From positions 1 through 5,803 of the forward strand of contig JAPPIY010000275.1 in NCBI GenBank assembly GCA_026914095.1: a stretch of DNA of 5,803 nucleotides, read 5' to 3'. The notes beneath the pieces were generated by a model. That model was not told the origin of the DNA, ran no database searches, and saw only the letters and a list, made by a program, of their open reading frames with translations. Positions 1-5,293 of the stretch are shown in pieces (positions within the stretch are counted from its first letter, which is position 1; each line of letters opens with the position of its first letter). This DNA comes from Oligoflexia bacterium. Its GTDB lineage: Bacteria > Bdellovibrionota > Bdellovibrionia > Bdellovibrionales > UBA1609. The position numbers were made by a program, and so were the translations under genes.

Positions 1-24
1 TATAATTCCCACTTTTTTGAGAAT

Positions 25-155
25 TATGCGCTTATGTTGATTCTGTTTGAGTTTTCCTCCCTTTTGTAACTCCTGCGAAAGCTTGTCCTCGTGAAAATGA
101 GGGCAGAAGTTTAGTAGGAACCTGAAATTTCAAACAAGATTAGTATATACTACTC
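25..155 (+). repeat. Dispersed palindromic repeat, copy 1 (degraded)
   Basis: The core CTCCTGCGAAAGC (about 70-82) is a mutated form of the TTCCCGCGAAAGC core at 4285-4296 and 2120-2132. It is followed by TTGTCCTCGTGAAA, matching CTGTCCTCATGAAA in the 4280 copy. A 6-bp hairpin CCTCGT-GAAA-ATGAGG sits at about 87-102. To the right, AATTTCAAACAAGATTAG (about 126-143) resembles AATTTTCAAACACAATCAG at 2153-2171. To the left, GTTTGAGTTTTCC is identical to the stretch near 4259-4271. Similarity was found by eye, so the outer limits are approximate. Confidence 0.55.
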
Positions 156-174
156 AAAGAAAATCTTGTCTTTA

Positions 175-240
175 TTGGCGCGGACATCAGCCCTTAGGGC
201 CTGCGCTCAGCTGTCCTCCAGACAGCTAAGCTCCGGCGGC
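175..240. other. GC-rich block with short hairpins
   Basis: Against an A/T-rich background this stretch carries a perfect 7-bp stem AGCTGTC (209-215) / GACAGCT (221-227) with a 5-nt loop. It also has a 4-bp stem GCCC/GGGC (190-193/197-200), enclosed by an imperfect GCGC-GG / CCTGCGC pairing. On the minus strand it lies downstream of the methyltransferase, so it could be part of a transcript 3' end, a small structured RNA, or a repeat fragment. No U-run follows the strongest stem, so a simple intrinsic terminator is not supported. Confidence 0.35.
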
Positions 241-249
241 AGTTTATTC

Positions 250-267
250 AAAAAGACCAGTTGTCTG
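250..267 (-). terminator. Weak candidate terminator of the rph-methyltransferase unit
   Basis: On the minus strand, about 50 nt after the methyltransferase stop, the sequence reads AGAC-AACTG-GTCT followed by a T run (GTCTTTTTG). The stem is only 4 bp, so this is marginal. It is listed because the orientation and T tract are right and nothing stronger is visible closer to the stop. Confidence 0.2.
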
Positions 268-317
268 CGCTAAATTTTTTCCGCAAATATAAAAATTTTT
301 TTATCTTTTAAAGAGTT

Positions 318-1109
318 TTAAGGAAGACTGACCAGATAGGCAATCCAAGTGTCGCAAATATCTCCTTTTTTTGTCTGTTTAAAAATACCGTTTCCTTCCC
401 CTTGTTTGTTGGATCCCTCCCAATAAACATGAACTTTAGAAAAGCCCGCCTCTGTTAAAATATCCTTCAGCTCAGGAAGAGACCAAAGCCTCCAGCTGTA
501 TGAAAATTCTTTTTCTCTTTTCTTCTCGCCTTTTCTTTTAAAGTGAATGTAAAACTGGCCTGTTCGGCTAATGGGATCAAAGCGGTCTTGATCCCAATAG
601 TAGCTAAAGCCTCCATGCTGGGCTTCCTCTTCTGAAAGCTCTTCACATTCAGGCCCTCCTAAGACATCAATAATAAATAAGCCTTTTTTAGAAAGAGCTT
701 TACGGACATTTTTAAAATATTTTAGCATTGAGCTTCGCTCTTTTAAAGCAAAGTAGGAGAAATTGCTCACTGTTATAATCTCCGCTTTTGGCAGATTTTT
801 ATCCAAGACATTTTTATTTAAAACTTTTAACCGGTTTTTTTGAGAGTCTTTTAGTTTGGAAAGATGATGTTTGTTTCCATATTCAATAGGCTCTTTATCA
901 GCGTCTATAGCTATTGCTTTGTTTTTGGAATGATCTTTAATCCAATGATAAGCTACATAAAAAGTCCCGCAAAAATCTTCACGGAAGATATGGGCTGGTT
1001 TTTTAAAGAAATGTTTAAAAGTTTTCTTAAAAAACTTAATGTCTTCTATAGGGCTTTGGACTGATTTTTTATAGTAGAAATACTTATCAAAAGGAATTTT
1101 TGCTTTCAT
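318..1109 (-). CDS. Class I SAM-dependent methyltransferase, substrate unknown
   Basis: The 263-aa product looks like a cytosolic Rossmann-fold methyltransferase. The glycine-rich SAM loop appears in the variant form REDFCGTF (residues 43-50) rather than E-x-G-x-G-x-G, followed by the acidic strand end AIAIDAD (66-71) expected to contact the SAM ribose. KKGLFIIDVLGG (141-152) fits the strand after motif III, and WRLWSLPELKDILTEAGF (206-223) fits the late helix typical of this DFCGT-type family. The substrate cannot be read from sequence; no RNA-binding domain is evident. The ATG is well supported by AGGATC 5 nt upstream. The gene begins 12 bp after the rph stop, indicating co-transcription and perhaps translational coupling, so a role near RNA metabolism is possible but is only inference. 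The fold is assigned with high confidence and the function with low confidence. Confidence 0.85.
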   Translation of the reverse strand: MKAKIPFDKYFYYKKSVQSPIEDIKFFKKTFKHFFKKPAHIFREDFCGTFYVAYHWIKDHSKNKAIAIDADKEPIEYGNKHHLSKLKDSQKNRLKVLNKNVLDKNLPKAEIITVSNFSYFALKERSSMLKYFKNVRKALSKKGLFIIDVLGGPECEELSEEEAQHGGFSYYWDQDRFDPISRTGQFYIHFKRKGEKKREKEFSYSWRLWSLPELKDILTEAGFSKVHVYWEGSNKQGEGNGIFKQTKKGDICDTWIAYLVSLP

Positions 1110-1114
1110 AAAGT

Positions 1115-1120
1115 GATCCT
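1115..1120 (-). promoter_or_regulatory. Ribosome binding site of the methyltransferase
   Basis: The minus strand reads AGGATC, then five bases (ACTTT), then ATG. The site lies wholly in the 12-bp gap after rph, whose TAA stop is immediately followed by an in-frame TAG. Ribosomes ending rph therefore stop within a few bases of this site, which favours coupled translation. Confidence 0.6.
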
Positions 1121-1121
1121 A

Positions 1122-1847
1122 TTAAGATTTTGGAAAAAAACCGCCTACCAATTCTTTTTGTTTTTGAATAAGCGCAAGGCCGGCTTTATGGGCCAGATTC
1201 ATCATTTCCAGCATTTGGTCTTTTGTAAAACTTTGTTTTTCCGCTGTGCCTTGAATCTCTATAAAATTACTTTGATCATTCATAACAAAATTCATATCAG
1301 TTTCACAAGATTTATCTTCTTTTGAGTCTAGGTCTACATAAAGCTGGCTGTTGTTCAAGCCGACACTCACAGCGCAGACATAATTTTTAAGCGGAATATT
1401 TTTTATAATGTATTGATCCTTTAAGTTTTTTAAAGCTAAGGCCAAAGCGATAAAACCTCCTGTGATGCTGGCCGTTCGTGTTCCTCCATCGGCTTGCAAA
1501 ACATCACAGTCAATATAGATCTGCCGCTCTCCCAGTTTTGACAGATCAACCCCTGCTCTCAGACTTCTGCCTATCAGGCGGGAAATTTCTTGCGAGCGTC
1601 CGCTGTTAAAAGCTCTTTCTCTATTGACTCTAAAATCTCCTGAACGAGGGAGCATGGCATATTCAGCGGTGAGCCAGCCGTGCCCTGGCTTGTTCAGCCA
1701 TTGAGGGGTTGTTTCAGAGACACTGGCTGTGCATAAGACTTTTGTTTTTCCCATGCTGATTTGGGCGCTTCCCTCTGCCCAGCAGTTCACCTGGGTTTGA
1801 ATAGAAACAGGTCTTAATTCGTTATAAGATCGCTCTTCTGCTCTCAT
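1122..1847 (-). CDS. rph: Ribonuclease PH
   Basis: This is the phosphate-dependent 3'-to-5' exoribonuclease that trims tRNA precursors, and also acts on structured RNAs, releasing nucleoside diphosphates. At 241 aa it is full length for the family (about 238-245). Family signatures are in order: LRPVSIQ near the N-terminus, GWLTAEYAMLPRSGDFRVNRE (57-77), GRSQEISRLIGRSLRAGVDL (83-102), CDVLQADGGTRTASITGG (114-131) and ETDMNFVM (182-189). The phosphate-site arginine region GTRT is at 122-125, and the conserved arginine in EISRLIGR is residue 90. The protein forms a hexameric ring in characterised members. The start is set by the canonical N-terminus MRAEERSYNELRPV and an upstream GGGAG. The gene is first in a two-gene unit with the methyltransferase; the frequent rph partner rdgB is not present. 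No defect is visible, so the enzyme is probably active. Confidence 0.97.
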   Translation of the reverse strand: MRAEERSYNELRPVSIQTQVNCWAEGSAQISMGKTKVLCTASVSETTPQWLNKPGHGWLTAEYAMLPRSGDFRVNRERAFNSGRSQEISRLIGRSLRAGVDLSKLGERQIYIDCDVLQADGGTRTASITGGFIALALALKNLKDQYIIKNIPLKNYVCAVSVGLNNSQLYVDLDSKEDKSCETDMNFVMNDQSNFIEIQGTAEKQSFTKDQMLEMMNLAHKAGLALIQKQKELVGGFFPKS

Positions 1848-1857
1848 AAATCTAAAA

Positions 1858-1862
1858 CTCCC
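1858..1862 (-). promoter_or_regulatory. Ribosome binding site of rph
   Basis: GGGAG on the minus strand lies 10 nt before the rph ATG. The spacing is slightly long but usable, and no other purine-rich site lies nearby. I could not identify a convincing -35/-10 pair upstream. Confidence 0.5.
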
Positions 1863-1958
1863 GCCATACTTTTAACCAATTGTTTTTGTTATAAGTTTTT
1901 TCTGTAAACAGATTTCCTGTATCAGTTATACGGAACCTGTTTGAACTTTCTATTTTTT

Positions 1959-2100
1959 CATCCTTCAATCCTTCATCATTCTATCATCTGTCCTTCTATC
2001 ATCCTGTCCTTCTATCATCCTGTCCTTCTATCATCCTGTCCTTCTATCATCCTGTCCTTCTATCATCCTGTCTTTCTATCATCCTGTCCTTCATCATTTT
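1959..2100. repeat. 16-bp tandem repeat array
   Basis: Six consecutive 16-bp units TGTCCTTCTATCATCC occupy 1989-2084. The first five are identical and the sixth has one change (TGTCTTTCTATCATCC). Degenerate half-units flank both sides (CATCCTTCAATCCTTCATC on the left, TGTCCTTCATCATTTT on the right). The plus strand is almost pure pyrimidine plus A. The repeats are directly abutting with no spacers, so this is a minisatellite and not CRISPR. The identity of the units suggests recent expansion or homogenisation. Confidence 0.9.
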
Positions 2101-2114
2101 ATCGTTCGTCACTC

Positions 2115-2180
2115 TGTCATTCCCGCGAAAGCGGGAATCTAGCTACAGCCCGAATTTTCAAACACAATCAGCATATAAAC
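2115..2180 (+). repeat. Dispersed palindromic repeat, copy 2 (intact hairpin)
   Basis: A perfect 8-bp stem ATTCCCGC (2119-2126) / GCGGGAAT (2131-2138) closes a GAAA tetraloop (2127-2130). This is a widespread intergenic repeat type in proteobacteria. The tail CGAATTTTCAAACACAATCA (2151-2170) and the following GCATATAAAC are shared in mutated form with the copy at the left end of the window, so the repeat unit is longer than the hairpin. It directly follows the tandem array. Confidence 0.75.
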
Positions 2181-2380
2181 AGGCTTTTAACAAATAATTT
2201 GGTTAAAACCAAGCTTTATTTTAATTTTAAATATTATGGAAATTTATTTACTTAATGCCACATAAATAAATTTTAAAACAAGGACAGGCCCAATTTATAG
2301 CATTTTATAAAATTTATATATTCTCATATCCTGTAAAAGTTGATAAACCCTTTGTAGTTAAAGGCTCTCATAGACTATTT

Positions 2381-2470
2381 GCGGCTTTAAGTATATAGTA
2401 AAGCCGCTTAGGTTTTCAGGCGCCAATGCTAGACCTCTTTACTTGAAAACCTAAGCGGCTTTACTATATA
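2381..2470. repeat. Perfect 27-bp inverted repeat with a competing third arm; possible hydroxylase terminator
   Basis: The arms 2392-2418 and 2444-2470 are perfectly complementary over 27 bp around a 25-nt loop that contains GGCGCC. A third segment, GCGGCTTTA at 2381-2389, also pairs perfectly with TAAAGCCGC at 2399-2407, giving a smaller 9-bp hairpin that cannot coexist with the long one. The element begins 42 bp beyond the hydroxylase stop on the minus strand, a normal terminator position. However, no T tract follows the stem on either strand, so intrinsic termination is uncertain. RNA 3'-end protection or a palindromic mobile repeat are alternatives. I see no target-site duplication. Confidence 0.8.
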
Positions 2471-2511
2471 TATAACTTTCAGTTTTTTAATTCTATCGGC
2501 GGTTTTATATT

Positions 2512-4284
2512 TTAAATATTATAAAATGTACGCCCCAGTTTAAAAACTTTTTTCTTTTGCAATTTAAAACTTTTAACAGGGCCTAAATGAGATAAAACTT
2601 GTTTTTTCAGCTCTTCTTTTTCTTTAACAGCATTTAAAGTCTCCAAAAACAAGAGCCAAGGATGTTTTTGTTTTTTTATTTTTGTCAAAAAATGTTTTAA
2701 CTGCCGAGAAGAGTTAATTTGAGCTGTTTTTTTATAGAGAGAAAAAATTTTCTTTTGTTTAGCTGTTATCGTTTTTTGCGGCGCCTTAGAAGGCTCAAAA
2801 TCATCTTTTAACTGATAAGCGGGGCTATCCGCTGGGCCAGAAAAAACAGAGGTCACCTTTTTCCCAACAGCTAAGTCAAAAATTCCCCAAGAAGGATGAT
2901 ACAATAAATTATTTTTACTGTCTGTAATTAAGCAATTTTTAAAAGTTAAAACAATCAGCTGTCCCTTTTGCTTTAATTCTCTTTCCAGCTGTCCTTTTAA
3001 TTGAATGCCCCCTTTAAATTTCATTTGCGCAGGAGAGCCTATTTTAAGGCTTTCTTTGCTTAAGTCTCTTTTTGTCCATAAATGAAAGGGTTTTTTATTT
3101 TTAGTTAAAAAATTGAGAGGAGAGCTGTAACCTTCTTTGTGATAATCTTTGCCATGATTTGCAAGTTGTTTGTCTTTAAAGGCCAGCTGAACAGGCCCAG
3201 TGAATTTTAAAAAAGACAGCTCTTTTGACTTGGTTTGCAGGGCTTGTGTCAGCATGCCGGAAATTTGCAAACCGCTGTCCAACACCACTGTATTTAAGGT
3301 TTTAGACTGCAAGGCTTGATTCACTGCATAAACTCCCCCTCTATATATAGCCAGCCGTTTTGAGACTTTTTGTAAAACCTCCAATAAATGCTCAAAATTT
3401 CTTGCTACAAAAAGCTGAGGCTGAAAGTCAGTAATATCAAAGGGGTAGTTGATACAGTCTTCAGAGAGTTTTATTTTTTTTACTTTTTGAATGTGGAGAG
3501 TTTCCCCTATTGAGGAGATCAAACCCGCTCCATAGATTTTTGGATTTTTTAAAGAACCCATGAGGCCATATTCAGAAGTCCACCATATCAAGCGTGACAA
3601 ATAAGAGGCTTCACTCACATGGCTGATATTTTTTATAATACTTTTCAGCTTTTGCTCTTGTTTTTTTATTTGCAGGAGAGTGGATTTTGGATTTTCTTTT
3701 AAATCACTGAGATCGCGAATGGCTTTGTATTTTTCCATGTCTTCAGAACTGCTAATGGATTTTAAGACCGTTTTTGCGTAAGCGGATAAAAACTTTGAAA
3801 ACACAGAGTTGGTTAAAAAGGGAACATGTCCAACCGCTTCATGAACAATATCGGGGGCGGGGGTGTAAAAGATATGTTGAACTGTTCTTAATTCAGAGGC
3901 AATGGGCAGAATTTTATGCAGATGAAATTCCATGAAAGCCCTAGGGGGAATAAAACCGCTGATGCAGACAGCTCTCCATCCAAAATTTTGCAGGTTTTTA
4001 TCTATATTTGTTATTTTTGGAATTTTATCTGGATAAATTCCTGTTTTTTGCAAGCCCTCTAAAGAGCCGTGATAGCCATAGCGGGATAGGTTACGGACAA
4101 TTCCCTTCATTATAAATCGCCAAACCGCTTGATCCTCAGGGCTGTATTTTTTATAGTTTTGAGGAACAATATATTTTCTTAAATGAATCGGAACAAAAGA
4201 GCTCAATCGGCCTCCCTTATAGGTTTGTTTTAAACAATTACGCCCATCCTGTTTTATGTTTGAGTTTTCCAGTTTAACCGTCAT
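2512..4284 (-). CDS. Long-form aromatic amino acid hydroxylase (probable phenylalanine 4-monooxygenase)
   Basis: This is a non-haem iron(II), tetrahydropterin-dependent monooxygenase, most likely turning phenylalanine into tyrosine in the cytosol. Numbering from the ATG, the catalytic core spans about residues 30-320. TPAPDIVHEAVGHVPFL (141-157) supplies the iron ligands H148 and H153, and WWTSEYGLMG (234-243) supplies E238, completing the 2-His-1-Glu triad. YGAGLISSIGE (251-261) and FDITDFQPQLFVA (282-294) are further family signatures. At 590 aa it is about twice the short bacterial form (about 260-300 aa). The roughly 270-residue lysine-rich C-terminal extension has no domain I recognise; similarly long forms exist in some bacteria. 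No N-terminal ACT domain is visible. The first 26 residues may be spurious: the ATG lies in a dispersed repeat, and a TTG at 4204-4206 with a strong ribosome binding site would give a 564-aa protein starting at SSFVPIHLRKY. Tryptophan or tyrosine as substrate cannot be excluded by eye. Confidence 0.93.
   Translation of the reverse strand: MTVKLENSNIKQDGRNCLKQTYKGGRLSSFVPIHLRKYIVPQNYKKYSPEDQAVWRFIMKGIVRNLSRYGYHGSLEGLQKTGIYPDKIPKITNIDKNLQNFGWRAVCISGFIPPRAFMEFHLHKILPIASELRTVQHIFYTPAPDIVHEAVGHVPFLTNSVFSKFLSAYAKTVLKSISSSEDMEKYKAIRDLSDLKENPKSTLLQIKKQEQKLKSIIKNISHVSEASYLSRLIWWTSEYGLMGSLKNPKIYGAGLISSIGETLHIQKVKKIKLSEDCINYPFDITDFQPQLFVARNFEHLLEVLQKVSKRLAIYRGGVYAVNQALQSKTLNTVVLDSGLQISGMLTQALQTKSKELSFLKFTGPVQLAFKDKQLANHGKDYHKEGYSSPLNFLTKNKKPFHLWTKRDLSKESLKIGSPAQMKFKGGIQLKGQLERELKQKGQLIVLTFKNCLITDSKNNLLYHPSWGIFDLAVGKKVTSVFSGPADSPAYQLKDDFEPSKAPQKTITAKQKKIFSLYKKTAQINSSRQLKHFLTKIKKQKHPWLLFLETLNAVKEKEELKKQVLSHLGPVKSFKLQKKKVFKLGRTFYNI
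4204..4218 (-). promoter_or_regulatory. Strong Shine-Dalgarno and alternative TTG start for the hydroxylase
   Basis: The minus strand reads AAGGGAGG (4218-4211), CCGA, then TTG (4206-4204) in frame with the hydroxylase. The annotated ATG at 4284 has only CGGGA directly abutting it, which comes from the repeat hairpin and is too close to serve as a binding site. Conserved hydroxylase sequence begins about 10 residues after the TTG. I regard the TTG as the likelier start, although the 4-nt spacing is a little short. Confidence 0.55.
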
Positions 4285-4375
4285 TCCCGCGAAAGCCTGT
4301 CCTCATGAAAGCTTGCCCTCACAAAATCAAAGATGGAAGCCTTCCTGAACGGACTTTTCAAATCACATAGCTATT
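4250..4375 (+). repeat. Dispersed palindromic repeat, copy 3, overlapping the hydroxylase 5' end
   Basis: GTCATTCCCGCGAAAGC (4280-4296) matches copy 2 exactly up to the loop, but the right half of the hairpin is replaced by CTGTCCTCATGAAAGC, as in copy 1. The tail CCTGAACGGACTTTTCAAA (about 4343-4361) resembles the tails of the other copies. On the left, GTTTGAGTTTTCC (about 4259-4271) is identical to positions 46-58 of copy 1 and lies inside the hydroxylase ORF. The first codons of the ORF, including its ATG, are therefore repeat-derived. Confidence 0.6.
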
Positions 4376-4540
4376 ATTTAAATGAAATAAAGCGCATTTG
4401 CAAGAAAATAGAGCCTTTAAGATATACTATAAAACCATGATTTCAAACAGGATCATATAATTCTTATGAAATCAGCCCTTTCATTCTCTTTATGGGGCGG
4501 CCCGACATATAAACAGTATCCGAGAAATACTTATTAAGTT
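4285..4540. other. Intergenic gap between the nuclease-like gene and the hydroxylase
   Basis: No gene is visible in these 256 bp. The left half is repeat copy 3. The right half contains another partial copy of the repeat tail (ATTTCAAACAGGATCATATA, about 4439-4458) and A/T-rich sequence. The hydroxylase promoter should lie here. The best minus-strand match is TTGCAA with an A/T-rich segment (TAAATAAT) about 17-19 bp on, which is too weak to call. I see no clear terminator for the upstream gene. Confidence 0.5.
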
Positions 4541-5218
4541 TTAGTTGAAAGCTTTTGGCTCAAAGCCCTCTTCATTTTTAATAATAACATCGCCAGTGGC
4601 TGAGATTACAAAGAAGCCTTGTTTTTCAGCTAACTTTTCCGCCTGTCTGTTTGACTTAAGTAAAAAAGCCATAGCTCCATAAACTGTCTTCTTCTTAAAC
4701 TCTGGCCATAGAGTTTTAAATTTCTCCATATTCTTTTTAAACTTATCCACATCGGAAGGGTCTAAAGTGGCTTTCACTTCCACGATAACAGTTTCTTTTC
4801 CATTGATAGCGATGATATCAAATTCTATACCGCCGTATTTTGCATTGGTTATCACTTTTTCTACTTTGACGCCTCTTTCCCTTAATTTTTGAGCTAAACT
4901 GCCTTTGACAAGGTTTTCGCCTAGTTTGCCCCAGCGATTTCCTGTGTCTCCAATAAACTTATCAAGCTTTATATCTGTCCTTCTCATTTGCTCATCTGTT
5001 TTTTTCATTTGCTCATCTGTTTTTTTCATTTGCTCATCTGTCTGCTGTTGGCTGGCGCGCAATTTGTCTGTTTCAACAGAAAATTTTTTTATCCAGACTT
5101 CATTTTCTTTTTGACTGGCGCGCAATTTATCTGTTTCAGTGGAAAGCGCCTTGATCTGCTGGTTTGTTTCTTTTATAAGACTCCAAATTTCTTGGACTTC
5201 TGAATTTGTTGCTGTCAT
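4541..5218 (-). CDS. Coiled-coil protein with PD-(D/E)XK nuclease-like domain
   Basis: The 225-aa product has two parts. Residues 1-90 are hydrophilic and heptad-like, with TDEQMKK repeated at 60-66 and 67-73 and TDEQMRR at 74-80, and ETDKLRASQ at both 28-36 and 49-57. This is expected to be a parallel coiled coil. Residues 95-215 carry the active-site layout of a PD-(D/E)XK fold: E101 in KLGENLVK, D134 in IEFDIIAING, and E147-V-K149 in TVIVEVKA. This resembles the uncharacterised nuclease-like family common beside coiled coils in bacteria. DNA cleavage or binding is inferred from family resemblance; neither substrate nor biological role is known. No secretion signal or membrane segment is visible. 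The start codon has only a weak upstream site (AAAAGTTAAC before ATG), but the N-terminus continues the heptads and no better start is evident. It is not clearly in an operon with anything in the window, and no cognate methylase, antitoxin or helicase is adjacent. Confidence 0.8.
   Translation of the reverse strand: MTATNSEVQEIWSLIKETNQQIKALSTETDKLRASQKENEVWIKKFSVETDKLRASQQQTDEQMKKTDEQMKKTDEQMRRTDIKLDKFIGDTGNRWGKLGENLVKGSLAQKLRERGVKVEKVITNAKYGGIEFDIIAINGKETVIVEVKATLDPSDVDKFKKNMEKFKTLWPEFKKKTVYGAMAFLLKSNRQAEKLAEKQGFFVISATGDVIIKNEEGFEPKAFN
4979..5041 (-). repeat. In-gene 21-bp tandem repeat encoding TDEQMKK
   Basis: Three 21-bp units encode two copies of TDEQMKK and one of TDEQMRR. Each unit is exactly one heptad, so changes in copy number lengthen the coiled coil without breaking the frame. 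The two units encoding TDEQMKK are nearly identical in DNA, implying recent duplication or slippage. Confidence 0.9.
5048..5137 (-). repeat. Duplicated 27-bp segment encoding ETDKLRASQ
   Basis: The segments 5048-5074 and 5111-5137 both encode ETDKLRASQ and differ at about one base in the shared core (TGGCGCGCAATTTGTCTG versus TGGCGCGCAATTTATCTG). They are 63 bp apart, that is 21 residues or three heptads, so the duplication keeps the coiled-coil register. Confidence 0.85.
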
Positions 5219-5293
5219 GTTAACTTTTGAATACTATAAGCTAAACAAAAAGTCAATAAGAAAACTTTTTCTCTGACTTTTACAGCAGAGACT

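Larger units (their letters stand above)
1..317. other. Gene-free region: decayed dispersed repeat plus GC-rich hairpin block
   Basis: I see no credible gene here. Roughly positions 25-155 are a degraded copy of the dispersed repeat also found near 2115-2180 and 4250-4375. Positions 175-240 are much more GC-rich than their surroundings and contain short inverted repeats. The last 60 bases, next to the methyltransferase stop, are A/T tracts. An ORF reaching in from beyond the left edge cannot be excluded, but the minus-strand frame matching the hydroxylase N-terminus is interrupted by a stop (E-N-S-N-R-I-N-I-S-A-stop). Confidence 0.6.
1848..2511. other. Gene-free region between the hydroxylase and rph
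   Basis: This 664-bp gap is filled by non-coding structure. In plus-strand order it holds the rph leader, an inverted partial copy of the dispersed repeat tail (about 1925-1948), a 16-bp tandem repeat array (1959-2100), the intact GAAA-loop hairpin repeat (2115-2180), an A/T-rich stretch (2181-2380) with the palindrome ATTTTATAAAAT, and a long perfect inverted repeat (2392-2470). The open frame across the array on the plus strand (1941-2255) is a by-product of the repeat. The rph promoter must lie in this gap, or rph is read through from the hydroxylase. Confidence 0.7.

Noticed and set aside
864..1325. Plus-strand open frames opposite the methyltransferase and rph
   Set aside because: They overlap well-supported genes on the other strand and have no recognisable domain or ribosome binding site.
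1959..2100. CRISPR-like repeat array
   Set aside because: Units are 16 bp and directly adjoining with no spacers, and no cas genes are present.
1941..2255. A 104-codon plus-strand open frame
   Set aside because: It spans the 16-bp tandem array and its peptide simply cycles every 16 residues (48 bp, three units). It has no ribosome binding site and continues into the dispersed repeat.
4905..5203. Two plus-strand open frames with repeated cysteine-rich hydrophobic peptides
   Set aside because: Both are antisense to the coiled-coil repeats of the nuclease-like gene, which has a far better supported frame and recognisable domain.
5219..5260. Sigma-70-type promoter for the nuclease-like gene (TTGACT ... 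TATAGT, minus strand)
   Set aside because: The two hexamers are only 12 bp apart, too close for a standard promoter.
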